Shown: positions 45,301 to 55,759 of the stretch, one piece after another | Numbering within the stretch: position 1 is the first letter of the stretch | How the letters are laid out: the number at the start of each line of letters is the position of its first letter | From: Trachythela sp. YZ-2020 | Lineage: Eukaryota; Cnidaria; Anthozoa; Malacalcyonacea; Clavulariidae | NCBI GenBank assembly: GCA_016169945.1 | Contig: JADLSH010000254.1 | Location: 1,178,001 to 1,242,000, forward strand | DNA length: 64,000 nt | Reading direction: 5' to 3' | Notes under the pieces: generated by a model | Databases searched by the model: none | The model's input: the letters and a program-made list of their open reading frames with translations, nothing else | Told to the model about the DNA's origin: nothing | Program-made: the position numbers and the translations under genes

Positions 45301-48300
45301 TTTTGAATTATGAGCCCTCGAGCGGATCCGTTCCAGTCGAGGGCTCATAATTCAAAAGAAAACGATCGCAAAAGGTCGATCGCGCGACATTTTGCACTGA
45401 ATGGAAATCAGCCTTTAGGCACCCAAGTCGGTGAACTGAAATGGCATCTCAACACCCCTGGATTCGGCAAGACTGGTAAAAGTAAACTATAAAGCTGCGT
45501 TCTTACCGCGTGATCTAGGTGGTTCTTCATGGCATGATAACGTGGACTTGTTTCTTTTCTCAAGTTATCTGACCACAGTTTCTCAGGAAAACTTAAGACT
45601 ACCAAATATGTCATGATATCTACAAAAAAACACATGAAATATTGGATTCAAATTTTCATCTTTTGGAAATTTCCAAACATTTTACTACTTTACTACTTTA
45701 CTAGACTTGGCATCTCTTAAAGGGCAGTGGAGTAGATAATTCCGCTTTAGTCTTATATCGAAAGAATGCTTCCAGTTTGACTCTACCAAACACCGCAGGT
45801 TTTCTCCAGGTACTCCGGTTTCTTACTCTCATAACACTGGATCAATAAGAGATTACTTTTACTGGACCTTTAGGGAGAACAGTTTAGAACTGATAGAGCT
45901 ATCCAGTATAAATAAAGTTAGTTTAGTTTAGGTTTCCTCCTGTAGTAAAACTGGCCAATATGGAGTGGCTCTTGCTGCACCTCTAGGAAGAACAGTTGAT
46001 AGAACTGATAGAGGTATCCAGTATAAATAAAGTTAGTTTAGTTAAGTGTTCTGTGGTGTAGCGAAGATGACGTTACAATTGTGGTGAAGAATTTCCACAG
46101 TCCACATTATTTTACCAACAATTACTTGAAATGTCAACTTTAATGTGTGTTTACCTTTTAGTCTTTTCTTACAAATAAATCCCAATGTTTCATGGCAAGC
46201 TTTATACATCCATCCTTCGGTTGCTATTGACAACGCGCCACATTTCCGTCCGCCAGTGACGTCATCTTGATACGAGTTCCAATTAGAATATGGCATTGGG
46301 TTACCATCAACCCAGATCAGGTCTTTGGTATCAGGATGTACCCGGTCACTAAGCCCGATCCAGGCTTCTGTTCCCTCGTCTTTAGCAAGCATACTTCGTA
46401 TAGAGATTTCTTCCTCAGAACTCTCGAGTGATGCCAGGGAACTGCGTTCATCATCACACAAATTCACTGCTTCTGCCCATTTCACATTGTTGTTGAAATA
46501 TCTGAAATATATTGCATTACAGTCAGTCGGTCGGTTGGTTGGTTTGTTGGTTGGTTAGTCGGTCGAGCGGTTGGTCGGATGGTTGGTCGGTTGGTTGGTC
46601 AGTCAGTTGGTTGTCGGTTGGTCAGTCGGTTGGTCAGTTGGTTGGTCAGTTGGTTGGTTGGTCAGTTGGTTGGTCAGTCGGTTGGTTGGTTGGTCAGTTG
46701 GTTGGTCAGTTGGTTGGTTGGTTAGTCGGTCGAGCGGTTGGTCGGATGGTTGGTCGGTTGGTTGGTCAGTCAGTTGGTTGGTCAGTTGGTTGGTCAGTCG
46801 GTTGGTTGGTTGGTCAGTTGGTTGGTCAGTTGGTTGGTTGGTTAGTCAGTTGGTTAGTCAGTTGGTTGGTTGGTTAGTCAGTTGGTTGGTCAGTTGGTTG
46901 GTTGGTTAGTCAGTTGGTTAGTCAGTTGGTTGGTTGGTTAGTCAGTTGGTTAGTCAGTTGGTTGGTCAGTTGGTTGGTTGGTTGGTCAGTTGGTTGGTTG
47001 GTTAGTCAGTTGGTTAGTCAGTTGGTTAGTCAGTTGGTTAGTCAGTTGGTTAGTTGGTTAGTCAGTTGGTTAGTCAGTTGGTTAGTCAGTTGGTTGGTTG
47101 GTTAGTCAGTTGGTTAGTCAGTTGGTTGGTTGGTTAGTCAGTTGGTTGGTCAGTTGGTTGGTTGGTTAGTCAGTTGGTTAGTCAGTTGGTTGGTTGGTTA
47201 GTCAGTTGGTTGGTCAGTTGGTTGGTCGGTTCGTTGGTTGGTCAGTTGGTTGTTTGGTTGGTCAGTTGGTTAGTCAGTTGGTTGGTTGGTCAGTTGGTTG
47301 GTCAGTTGGTTAGTCAGTTGGTTGGTTGGTTAGTCAGTTGGTTGGTCAGTTGGTTGGTTGGTTAGTCAGTTGGTTAGTCAGTTGGTTGGTTGGTTAGTCA
47401 GTTGGTTGGTCAGTTGGTTGGTTGGTTAGTCAGTTGGTTAGTCAGTTGGTTGGTTGGTTAGTCAGTTGGTTAGTCAGTTGGTTGGTCAGTCGGTTGGTTG
47501 GTTAGTCAGTTGGTTGGTCAGTTGGTTGGTTGGTTAGTCAGTTGGTTAGTCAGTTGGTTGGTCAGTTGGTTGGTTGGTTGGTCAGTTGGTTGGTCAGTTG
47601 GTTGGTTGGTTAGTCAGTTGGTTAGTCAGTCAGTTGGTTAGTCAGTTGGTTGGTCAGTTGGTTGGTTGGTTAGTCAGTTGGTTGGTCAGTTGGTTGGTTG
47701 GTTGGTCAGTTGGTTGGTCAGTTGGTTGGTTGGTCAGTACGAGATTCATCAAAAATCTCGTAGTCAAAAGCCCAACGACTACGACTTTTGCGAGATGGCG
47801 TATACAAACAACACGGCGAAAATGACGAATCTCGTACTCGTAGTCATTGCTAAAGCTCCCTATTTTACCTGTAGCAACTCTTCTTAAATTTATACCAGCC
47901 TTTGGGACATGAATCTGTAATGTATTATAAGAATTGTCTGTAAGACTCTTGTCATTCTCATTAATAATTCATGAAGAAAACACAAAGTAAATCATGACCG
48001 CGAAGAAGCTTGTATATCTGATACAAAATCCTGCTGATTGCATATGATTTATATTAAGTTCATCTTTTTCACCAAATAATACGAACGTTTACATCAAGAT
48101 GAATCACAAGCTATATACAATCTTATAGAACATGCCCGCTCATACTGTGTATATCACTTATCTGCTTCTACAAAAAGTATAGATTTGGGCATTCCTTACC
48201 TGCACCACGTTTTCCTGCCCCAGTCCCTGAAATAAGGAAGTACTTATGATTAATATAGGGTGGAAATTTTCAACTGTCCATGTTAGAGAGGTGTGCGTAT

Positions 48301-51300
48301 GAGAGAGGTATCCGTATTAGAGAGATGTCCGTATTAGAGAGGTGTCCGTATTAGAGAGGTGTCCGTATTAGAGAGGTGTCTGTATTAGAGAGATGTCCGT
48401 ATTAGAGAGGTGTCCGTATTAGAGAGATGTCCGTATTAGAGAGGTGTTCGTATTAGAGAGATGTCTGTATTAGAGAGATGTCCGTATTAGAGAGGTGTCC
48501 GTATTAGAGAGGTGTCCGTATTAGAGAGATGTCTGTATTAGAGAGGTGTTCGTATTAGAGAGGTGTCCATATTAGAGAGGTGTTCGTATTAGAGAGGTGT
48601 CCGTATTAGAGAGATGTCCGTATTAGAGAGGTGTTCGTATTAGAGAGATGTCTGTATTAGAGAGATGTCCGTATTAGAGAGGTGTCCGTATTAGAGAGGT
48701 GTCTGTATTAGAGAGATGTCCGTATTAGAGAGGTGTTCGTATTAGAGAGGTGTGTCTGTATTAGAGAGGTGTGTCTGTATTAGAGAGGTGTCCGTATTAG
48801 AGAGGTGTCCGTATTAGAGAGGTGTCCGTATTAGAGAGGTGTCCGTATTAGAGAGGTGTTCGTATTAGAGAGGTGTCTGTATTAGAGAGGTGTCTGTATT
48901 AGAGATGTGTCTGTATTAGAGGGGTGTCTGTATTAGAGAGGTGTTCGTATTAGAGAGGTGTCTGTATTAGAGAGGTGTCCGTATTAGAGAGGTGTCTGTA
49001 TTAGAGAGGTGTCTGTATTAGAGAGGTGTCCGTATTAGAGGTGTCCGTATTAGAGAGGTGTCCGTATTAGAGAGGTGTCTGTATTAGAGAGGTGTCCGTA
49101 TTAGAGAGGTGCCTGTATTAGAGAGATGTCTGTATTAGAGAGATGTCCGTATTAGAGAGGTGTCTGTATTAGAGAGGTGTTCGTATTAGAGATGTGTTCG
49201 TATTAGAGAGATGTCCGTATTAGAGAGGTGTCTGTATTAGAGAGGTGTCTGTATTAGAGATGTGTTCGTATTAGAGAGGTGTCCGTATTAGAGAGGTGTC
49301 CGTATTAGAGAGGTGTCTGTATTAGAGAGATGTCCGTATTAGAGAGGTGTCCGTATTAGAGAGATGTCCGTATTAGAGAGATGTCCGTATTAGAGAGATG
49401 TCCGTATTAGAGAGATGTGCGTATTAGAGAGGTGTCCGTATTAGAGAGATGTCTGTATTAGAGAGGTGTCTGTATTAGAGAGGTGTCTGTATTAGAGAGG
49501 TGTCCGTATTAGAGAGGTGTCTGTATTAGAGAGATGTCTGTATTAGAGAGGTGTGTCTGTTAGGGGAGCTTGGACGGTAATTTCTTACCTGTGACTGGTA
49601 AAACATTTTCAATAACTTGTTTCTTGTTATTTCCTCCAGGGCTAAACAAGGCTGCTACGTACGATTTTAAACCTGATTTGTCTTGAGCTATACCAACACC
49701 GATCTATAATATAGAATGGAATTGAAAGGTAAGAAACACAGTGAGCTCTTCTTAAACTGAAACTAAACTAATTCTATTTATACTGGTTATCTCTATCAGT
49801 TCTAAACCGTAAGGCCAACACTTATTGGGTTACCTCAAATGGCGTGCGTGCAAGACAGGAGACAGGGTAATTCGAGCTATTCTCGGAGTTCCTGGAAAAC
49901 TCTTTGAACCGATCCTACTTTGAACCGATCGCCGCGAATTTTGTCGCGAACCAATTGCATTGGCAAATGTATTTTTTTGCTTCGCGCGAAAAACGGGCTT
50001 GAAATAGACTAAAAACAAAGAATAATATGTAACCTGTTGTGAAGCAGCCCAAACAAGCTGAGTGAATTGCGTTGATTTTGTAGAAACACCAGGTTTATCC
50101 CAGGCGTAATTCTTGATTCTGTTGTACCAGTGTCGTGCAGCCGCAACAGGGACATTGGGTGTTAACTCGCTCAGACCTGAGAACATATTGTACATATTTA
50201 GAACGTATTCATCTCGCATATGCCTTGGGTTTATATAATATTTAGGATAAGGATGGGAAATTGTTTTACTTTATAAAAACAGCCAAAAACAACAGTTAGG
50301 ATTTGGGTCAGGTTATTGCTTAGGGTTAAGGTTATGATATTTACGGAACATTTAAGGATTAGATTATGGCATATAGGGTTAGGGCATATAAAAGTGGGCA
50401 ACACTATGTAACAATGTAATCATGACATTATGTAACACTATGTGACAGTGTGTAAAGTCCCGGTCAAACGAGAATGAGAGATGATGAGAGTTGGCAAGCG
50501 AGAGTTTGCATGAGAGTTTCATCAACTCTCTCATGCCCCGGTCAAACGAGAACAAGAGTTGCATGAGAGTTGACTGGATATTACCACGCGTACCGGTCAA
50601 ACGAGCAAAAACTCTCATCAACTCTCATCAAAATTTGAACCAACTCAAAGTGATGAGAGTTGATGAGAGTGCATGAGAGTTGATGAGAAGTTGATGAGAG
50701 TTGATGAGAGTTGATGAAAGTGCATGAGAAGTTGATGAGAGTGCATGCGAAATTGATGAGAGTTGATGAGAGTTGATGAGAGTTGATGAGAGTTGATGAG
50801 AGTTGATGAGAGTGCATGAGAGTTGATGAGAGTGCATGAGAGTTGATGAGAGTGCACGAGAGTTGATGAGAGTTGATGAGAGTTGATGAGAGTTGATGAG
50901 AGTGCATGAGAGTTGATGAGAGTTGATGAGAGTGCACGAGAGTTGATGAGAGTTGATGAGAGTGCACGAGAGTTGATGAGAGTTGATGAGAGTTGATGAG
51001 AGTTGATGAGAGTTGATGAGAGTTGATGTGAGTTGATGAGAGTTGATGAGAGTTGATGAGAGTTGATGAGTTGATGAGAGTTGATGAGAGTTGATGAGAG
51101 TTGATGAGAGTTGATTATTGATGAGAGTTGATGTGAGTTGATGAGAGTTGATGAGAGTTGATGTGAGTTGATGTGAGTTGATGAGAGTTGATGTGAGTTG
51201 ATGTGAGTTGATGAGAGTTGATGAGAGTTGATGAGAGTTGATGTGAGTTGATGAGAGTTGATGAGAGTTGATGTGAGTTGATGTGAGTTGATGAGAGTTG

Positions 51301-52395
51301 ATGAGAGTTGATGAGAGTTGATGTGAGTTGATGTGAGTTGATGAGAGTTGATGAGAGTTGATGAGAGTTGATGTGAGTTGATGTGAGTTGATGAGAGTTG
51401 ATGTGAGTTGATGTGAGTTGATGAGAGTTGATGAGAGTTGATGAGAGTTGATGAGAGTTGATGAGAGTTGATGAGAGTTGATGAAAGTTGATGAAAGTGC
51501 ATGAGAGATGATGGTAGCGAGAGCTGCGACTCTCATTGACTCTCTTCAACTTTCACCAACTCAAAGCAACGTGTGCATCTTATACCTGAGAATGTTAGTT
51601 GACCGTATTGAGAATTCACATCCACAGACTCGTGGTCATCCGATGCCATTTTCTGCGCCCACAGTTTTGCTTTCTTGTCCAGGTCAGCGTTAACTCGCAG
51701 CTGAGCAGAGCCGTGCATTAAACGGTATTTATTGATTTCATCCACTAGCGCTTTTTCATATTTATTGCCTTTTAAAAAGAGTGAAAATTATTAAGTTTGA
51801 AAGCTGTTGGTTAATGTAGACTACCCCATGTTTGAGATATGAGATTTGAATCATTTTTACCTGGTAAAGCGTCTTTCGTTTCACTTCCCGGGACATCATT
51901 TGGTGTTAATATTTCTTCTGCCTCAACTTTTGGTTTTTCATCAAGACTTACATCACTAGGTAGACCCTCAGTCGTCAATTCAGTTGTTGTGACTGTCGTG
52001 TATGGGGCGTCTGTTGTGTCACTATAGGTCTGGGACTCTGAGTTTGTTGAGAAAGTCGGTGGAGAGGTACTCTTCTGGTACACATGAGATCCCACTGACC
52101 ATGCATGTTGACTGGACTGTGCTGTAGGACCTAAAAACACCAGTTAAAATAATCAGATCTGTTCTGTATTATATTTGCTGCTTGGTTCATCATTGTTGTA
52201 ACAAATTCATTAACACTTTGACAGCTAACTATATATATTACCGTGGTTCACTGTGCTTGCAGTCCACGAGGCAGGCAGTCCAGGCTGGTTTCCGCCGTTG
52301 TTAGTTGTAGGCTGTTGAGGATGGTAATTATAAGGTTGACCCCACTGAGCGATCACTGAACCAAGGCACATTACAAATACGACGATCTTATGCAT
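42331..52395 (-). CDS. NOWA: NOWA-like nematocyst wall protein: CAP, C-type lectin, SEA-like, polyQ and minicollagen cysteine domains
   Basis: Exons (minus): 52242-52395, 51861-52130, 51586-51768, 50034-50176, 49589-49703, 48200-48226, 47869-47914, 46155-46501, 45507-45619, 45132-45190, 44518-44678, 42331-43388. They join in frame to 891 residues. Order: signal peptide ([17 protein letters not shown]); Ser/Thr-rich linker to ~140; CAP domain ~142-288 ([16 protein letters not shown]); C-type lectin-like domain ~299-427 ([25 protein letters not shown]); SEA-like domain ~430-538 ([24 protein letters not shown]); cysteine domain 1 at 545-566; a Tyr/Gln-rich region with CAA-encoded polyQ; cysteine domain 2 at 868-885, C-x3-C-x3-C-x3-C-x3-CC. 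CAP, CTLD and minicollagen cysteine domains are the NOWA plan in Hydra, where the protein lies in the nematocyst wall. The CAP metal-site His and Glu appear replaced (QFTQ, YGQL), and the lectin lacks EPN and WND motifs, so both are probably structural. Domain names are by eye. Confidence 0.85.
42570..42830 (-). repeat. CAA/CAG repeat tract encoding polyglutamine
   Basis: Within the last NOWA-like exon, runs of (TTG)n on the plus strand encode stretches of up to about nine consecutive Gln interrupted by Tyr, Leu, Lys and Arg. Mostly CAA codons, so length variation between alleles is likely. Confidence 0.9.
43727..44400 (+). repeat. SINE-like repeat interrupted by a ~550-bp insertion
   Basis: The left part (43727-43793, GAGCTGTGCTCCGTGATCAG onward) and the right part (44348-44400, AGGTGCCCTAGTAAGCCTTC onward) are consecutive in the related copy at 61570-61665. 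The sequence between them has repeated GCCGTCCA words and its own short inverted motifs. It also contains a (GACAGTAGACATTA)-type run at 44087-44125. It lies in the last intron of the NOWA-like gene. Confidence 0.55.
45243..45415. mobile_element. Nearly perfect palindromic MITE in a NOWA-like intron
   Basis: Arms of about 80 bp: AAGGCTGATTTCCATTCAGT at the left and the exact inverse at the right, including GTCGCGCGATCGACC. Only a small central loop (GAGCGGATCCGTTCCAGTCG region) is unpaired. It lies in the intron between the exons at 45507 and 45132, about 50 bp from an exon. Confidence 0.88.
45830..46040. repeat. Two copies of the ~115-bp dispersed repeat
   Basis: Carries GGGAGAACAGTTTAGAACTG and TCCAGTATAAATAAAGTTAG twice, the same unit as the array at 8295-9310. 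A SINE-like block (GCAGGTTTTCTCCAGGTACT) directly precedes it. Confidence 0.8.
46516..47737. repeat. GGTTGGTCAGTT minisatellite, 1.2 kb, in a NOWA-like intron
   Basis: Built from 4-bp words GGTT, GGTC, AGTT and AGTC in 8-, 12- and 16-bp combinations; dominant strings are GTTGGTTGGTCA and GGTTAGTCAGTT. The 5' end (46516-46800) is more diverse (GGTCGGATGG, GGTCGAGCGG). It lacks stop codons in the plus strand, so long false frames appear. It lies between the two exons that encode the lectin domain, starting 15 bp from one of them. Confidence 0.95.
48285..49563. repeat. 17-bp minisatellite (GTATTAGAGAGGTGTCC), 1.3 kb, in a NOWA-like intron
   Basis: About 75 units of GTATTAGAGAGGTGTCC with frequent third-block variants (GATGTCC, GGTGTTC, GGTGTCT). 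It fills the intron between the exons at 49589-49703 and 48200-48226, and stops about 25 bp before the splice donor of the upstream exon. Confidence 0.95.
50458..51560. repeat. 10-bp minisatellite (GATGAGAGTT) embedded in its parent dispersed element
   Basis: The left portion (50458-50650) is a normal copy of the dispersed element seen at 4200, 4568 and 26317. From 50650 to about 51505 its internal GATGAGAGTT expands to roughly 85 units with GATGTGAGTT and GATGAGAGTGCAT variants. A remnant of the element tail follows (CTCATTGACTCTCTTCAACT). It lies in the NOWA-like intron between the exons at 51586 and 50034. Confidence 0.92.
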
Positions 52396-54144
52396 TGTGG
52401 CTCACGAGTTCTATATAAGAGATCAAATATATTTAAGTCAAATATGAAATTTTGATAGATTGCATATATAGAGGATATTACACGGCTGCGCGAAGATATG
52501 AATTTACGAATGAGCGCAGCGAATGAGTAAAATATTGTTTTCAACCTTTGAGAGAAAAAAAATCTTATTCTTTCCGTGTAATGTTCTTTTTTTATATAGT
52601 ATAGTCATGAAATTTGACAACTTCAAAACACAAAGCCACTGGCGGGAAATGATCACGTGGTCGATATCCTCACTAGTGAAGATATGGAAAATATGTCACG
52701 GCATATTTTCCATATCTTACTGTCTACTATATAATAAAGTCATTATTGCACATATATAGTCTTATCATTATTTGAAATTTTTGCAGTCAATGCAACTTAG
52801 ATAATTCAAAACCATTTTTACATGTCAGACTTGTAGAAAAGATCTGAAGATGACTTTAGTGTTTTACTCTATCTACCAGCGGAGTATGTAAGGTTTGAGA
52901 AAACAGGAAAACATTGTGGGCAGAAAATGCGATGAAGATATCTGAAAATCTTGATGTTTCGTTAAATGTTCCCTGATTACGCATGCACCCTCGATTCGAG
53001 AACATTGTTGCCGAAACAACATTTCCTTTGTGGAAAGCGTAATGTTTACCAACAAATCCAGAAACATTTGTTTGAAAAGTACGTTTATTGACTGCATGTA
53101 AAAATTGTTTTCTTAGATTTCAACCCTCATAGTGTTTGTCAGGACATATCACACTCCATGCACAGAACTGGTAGAGCTATCCAGTATAAATAGAGTTAGT
53201 TTACAGTTCAGATTTTCTCCTGTGTTGGCTGTAATGTGACTGAACCAATACAGAGGTGGCCTTTACCAGAAAGAACAGCTTATAGAGAGAACTGAGAGAG
53301 ATATCCAATATATATATAAACTAATTAGTTTAGTTTATAGTTTTTAGTTTAGGCGGCGGGGGAGATATTGCACGGGAAGAGTGATTACGTTTTTCACTGT
53401 TGTTCTACGAACCTAGATATTTAAAAGTAAATTCCACTTAGGCAAAGCTAATTTATATCCTTGTCATCTTTATAATTTCAAAATATTATCTGTAATTTCT
53501 ATGATAAAACGTTTATATATTTACTATATATACTAACCATTGAATAAACAGGTTGTTTTGAATGGAGCTTTTGTGGACTACATAATGTTCTTTACAATTT
53601 TGAAACCATCGATTCTGGCACTATTCCATATCTTAATTTTAACAGGTTTTTTCCTGAACACTGATTCCTTTGCAGCGATTATATTTAAAACTATAATTCC
53701 CGAATTAAAATTGTTACTAAGTCTTCTTTCCCACACAAAAGAATGAACTAAAACAGAATTGTGAAATGAAACGTGACAAAACACCAAAAATGTTTTTGTC
53801 TAATTAAAGTTTGCAGGTTTATTATTGTTTTTATTAGAACAACCAGCTATCTGTATTCAGGCCTTCAAAATGATCTTTTAAAATGTCATTGAACAATAAT
53901 GATTTGCGTAGACTATGTCATAGATCGGACAAATTCGTAACCGCACGAACATTCGTTCGATTCCATTTGTTCCTGACACGGGAATTCGTACGGTTAACGG
54001 TGCTCAAATTCGTCAGTTTACATTCGTCTTGTGTGAATGCAAAAAGTGAAATCGTCGAATTTGTGTCACGGTTATACTGTTATAGTTATTTGTTGCTATT
54101 TAAGGATATACAGTCGCAGCTGGTCAACTACCAATTTTCTTCTT

Positions 54145-54494
54145 CAACCAGTTCAGACACAAACCTCGGCACGGCTTATTGTAGATTACAAAAACTCGGT
54201 TGGAAAAAGCTTTCATCTCAGCGTAGAATTGCTAAGGCTATCATGGTGTATAAATCCTTGAATGGTCTTGCACCAGATTACCTTTCCGAAATGTTTGTTG
54301 ATCGCAGTAGCATCACAAATTATGCGTTGAGAGACACCAGTGGCAAATTAGCTTTGCCACAACCGCATACAAACTACTTGAAAAAGAGTTTTGGTTATAG
54401 CGGTGCGGTACTGTGGAACTCCCTTCCTGCCGAGTTACGACAGGCTAGTACTTTACATAAATTCAAGTTTGACTGCAGCAACCTCATTCGATAA
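54145..54494 (+). pseudogene. 5'-truncated non-LTR retrotransposon (LINE) fragment
   Basis: An open frame of about 115 codons matches the C-terminal part of LINE reverse transcriptases: RLQKLGWKKLSSQRRIAKA, MVYKSLNGLAPDYLSEMF, LRDTSGKLALPQPHTNYLKK, then SFGYSGAVLWNSLPAELRQA and TAA. The catalytic YxDD part is absent. The frame is intact to its stop, so the copy is not old. Confidence 0.85.
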
Positions 54495-54887
54495 TTTTAA
54501 ATATTTTATCCAATATTTTGTATAGCTCGCGTAGCTCGTAGCAATTTTCGGCTTTCTTTTCAAAATTTCCAGGATATATATCCCCCAAAAAGTCCCCCTA
54601 TAGAAATCACTCTTTTGTTGTCACGTGTGTTGTTATACCTCTGGGAATTTAAAGTAGCTTCTAAAACGAACAGCAACACAAAAATGTCAAATTACAAATC
54701 TTACCCGCGTCAGTTCAAGTAAGAATGGTTCAACTGACTACAGAGCAACGAGTATTTGTCGTAACAACTTATACGTCGCGTTAAGTTATTTGGACGAAGG
54801 GAAGTTGTAAATACTTCCGCCGTTCATGTACAATTCAATTCAATTTCCGAAGGTATATGATAACGCACAAGAGTGATTTCTAAAGGG

Positions 54888-55575
54888 GGACGGATCAATT
54901 GAAGTTAACGAACCCCCTACGCCAATGGGGTCGTATACTTCAATAACAAATCTTCGGATTGAAGTATACGACCCCCCTTGTATTATATCTTTAAATATAA
55001 TATAAGTATATAATATAAGTATTATATCGTGTTTGTGTATGTTTCCCTTCTATTGTCCATGTCTCAGTTCATTGAGACAAACTATAGTAAATATCTATAC
55101 TTGACCGGGATCACTAGTCGGTATTCTGACGAGTGGGCTGCATACAATCGCGTCGGCAATATCCCTGAGCACCGAACGGTGAACCACTCGCTATTTTTCG
55201 TAGATCCAGTGACGGGTGTGCATACTCAGAATATCGAGTCGTACTGGAAAAGAAGCAAGGTGAAATTATAGACAACGAGAGGCGTAAGACGCGACATGTT
55301 GCCCGCGTAACTTGACAAATTTATGTGGCGAGAATGAGCCGGCGAAAACAAGTTTTTTTGTTTTTTTTGTTTTTTTTATTTTAATTTTATTTCCCCATGT
55401 ACAATACAATATAATTATTAATACATTATTACAAAATAGAAAAAAAAATACTTGGGTTCGATGCCATCTTGATAAAAAGCTATTAGTTTTTGGGGGAGTC
55501 GTATACTTCAATGGCCATTGAAGTATACGACTCCCTTGGGGCGGGGGGTCGTTAACTTCAATTGATCCAGGGGGA
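54888..55575 (+). mobile_element. Broken Merlin/IS1595-type DNA transposon
   Basis: Ends carry GGATCAATTGAAGTTAACGA at the left and the inverse TCGTTAACTTCAATTGATCC at the right, each beside an inner repeat GTCGTATACTTCAAT. A frame at 55100-55271 encodes SDEWAAYNRV, EHRTVNHSLFFVDP and GVHTQNIESYWKRSK, which matches the ISXO2/IS1595-like transposase domain of eukaryotic Merlin elements (conserved D, H and N-x-E-S-x-W). A stop at 55269 and a frame change interrupt the rest, and the upstream catalytic part is missing, so it is inactive. Confidence 0.75.
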
Positions 55576-55759
55576 CACCCTGTAAATATTTCTTCCGTCA
55601 TTTTCCTGGCAAAGTTTTGCGAGGGCGGACAAGATATGTCATTTAATTTGCCGAACAATCGCTGCACGGCAGGGAATCATCCTGCGCAAATCCATAAAAT
55701 ATTTTGTAATTTGATCTCGGAGTTCTTTGTTCTTGACCGTTCTGTGTTGATCGCGCATC

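Larger units (their letters stand above)
52396..55759. other. Intergenic between the divergent NOWA-like and LRR genes
   Basis: Contains a short hairpin at 52670-52715 (GATATGGAAAATATG and its inverse), two diverged units of the ~115-bp repeat at 53160-53350, the LINE fragment and the Merlin-like element listed separately. Both genes start outward from here, so their promoters should lie at the two edges. Confidence 0.55.

Noticed and set aside
46512..47825. Long plus-strand open frames with Gly-Trp-Leu-Val-Ser-type repeats
   Set aside because: They are read-through of the GGTTGGTCAGTT minisatellite, which happens to lack stop codons; the region is an intron of the minus-strand NOWA-like gene.
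48285..49563. Possible direct-repeat and spacer array
   Set aside because: A 17-bp continuous tandem repeat with point variants; no spacers.
50581..51549. Minus-strand frames of up to ~300 codons made of [10 protein letters not shown] repeats
   Set aside because: Translation of the 10-bp GATGAGAGTT array in three frames; no start context, no composition like a real protein, and it lies in an intron.
55312..55521. Frame LCGENEPAKTSFFVFFVFF after the Merlin-like domain
   Set aside because: Mostly translation of a T-rich run; at best a frameshifted scrap of the transposase tail, included in the mobile-element entry.
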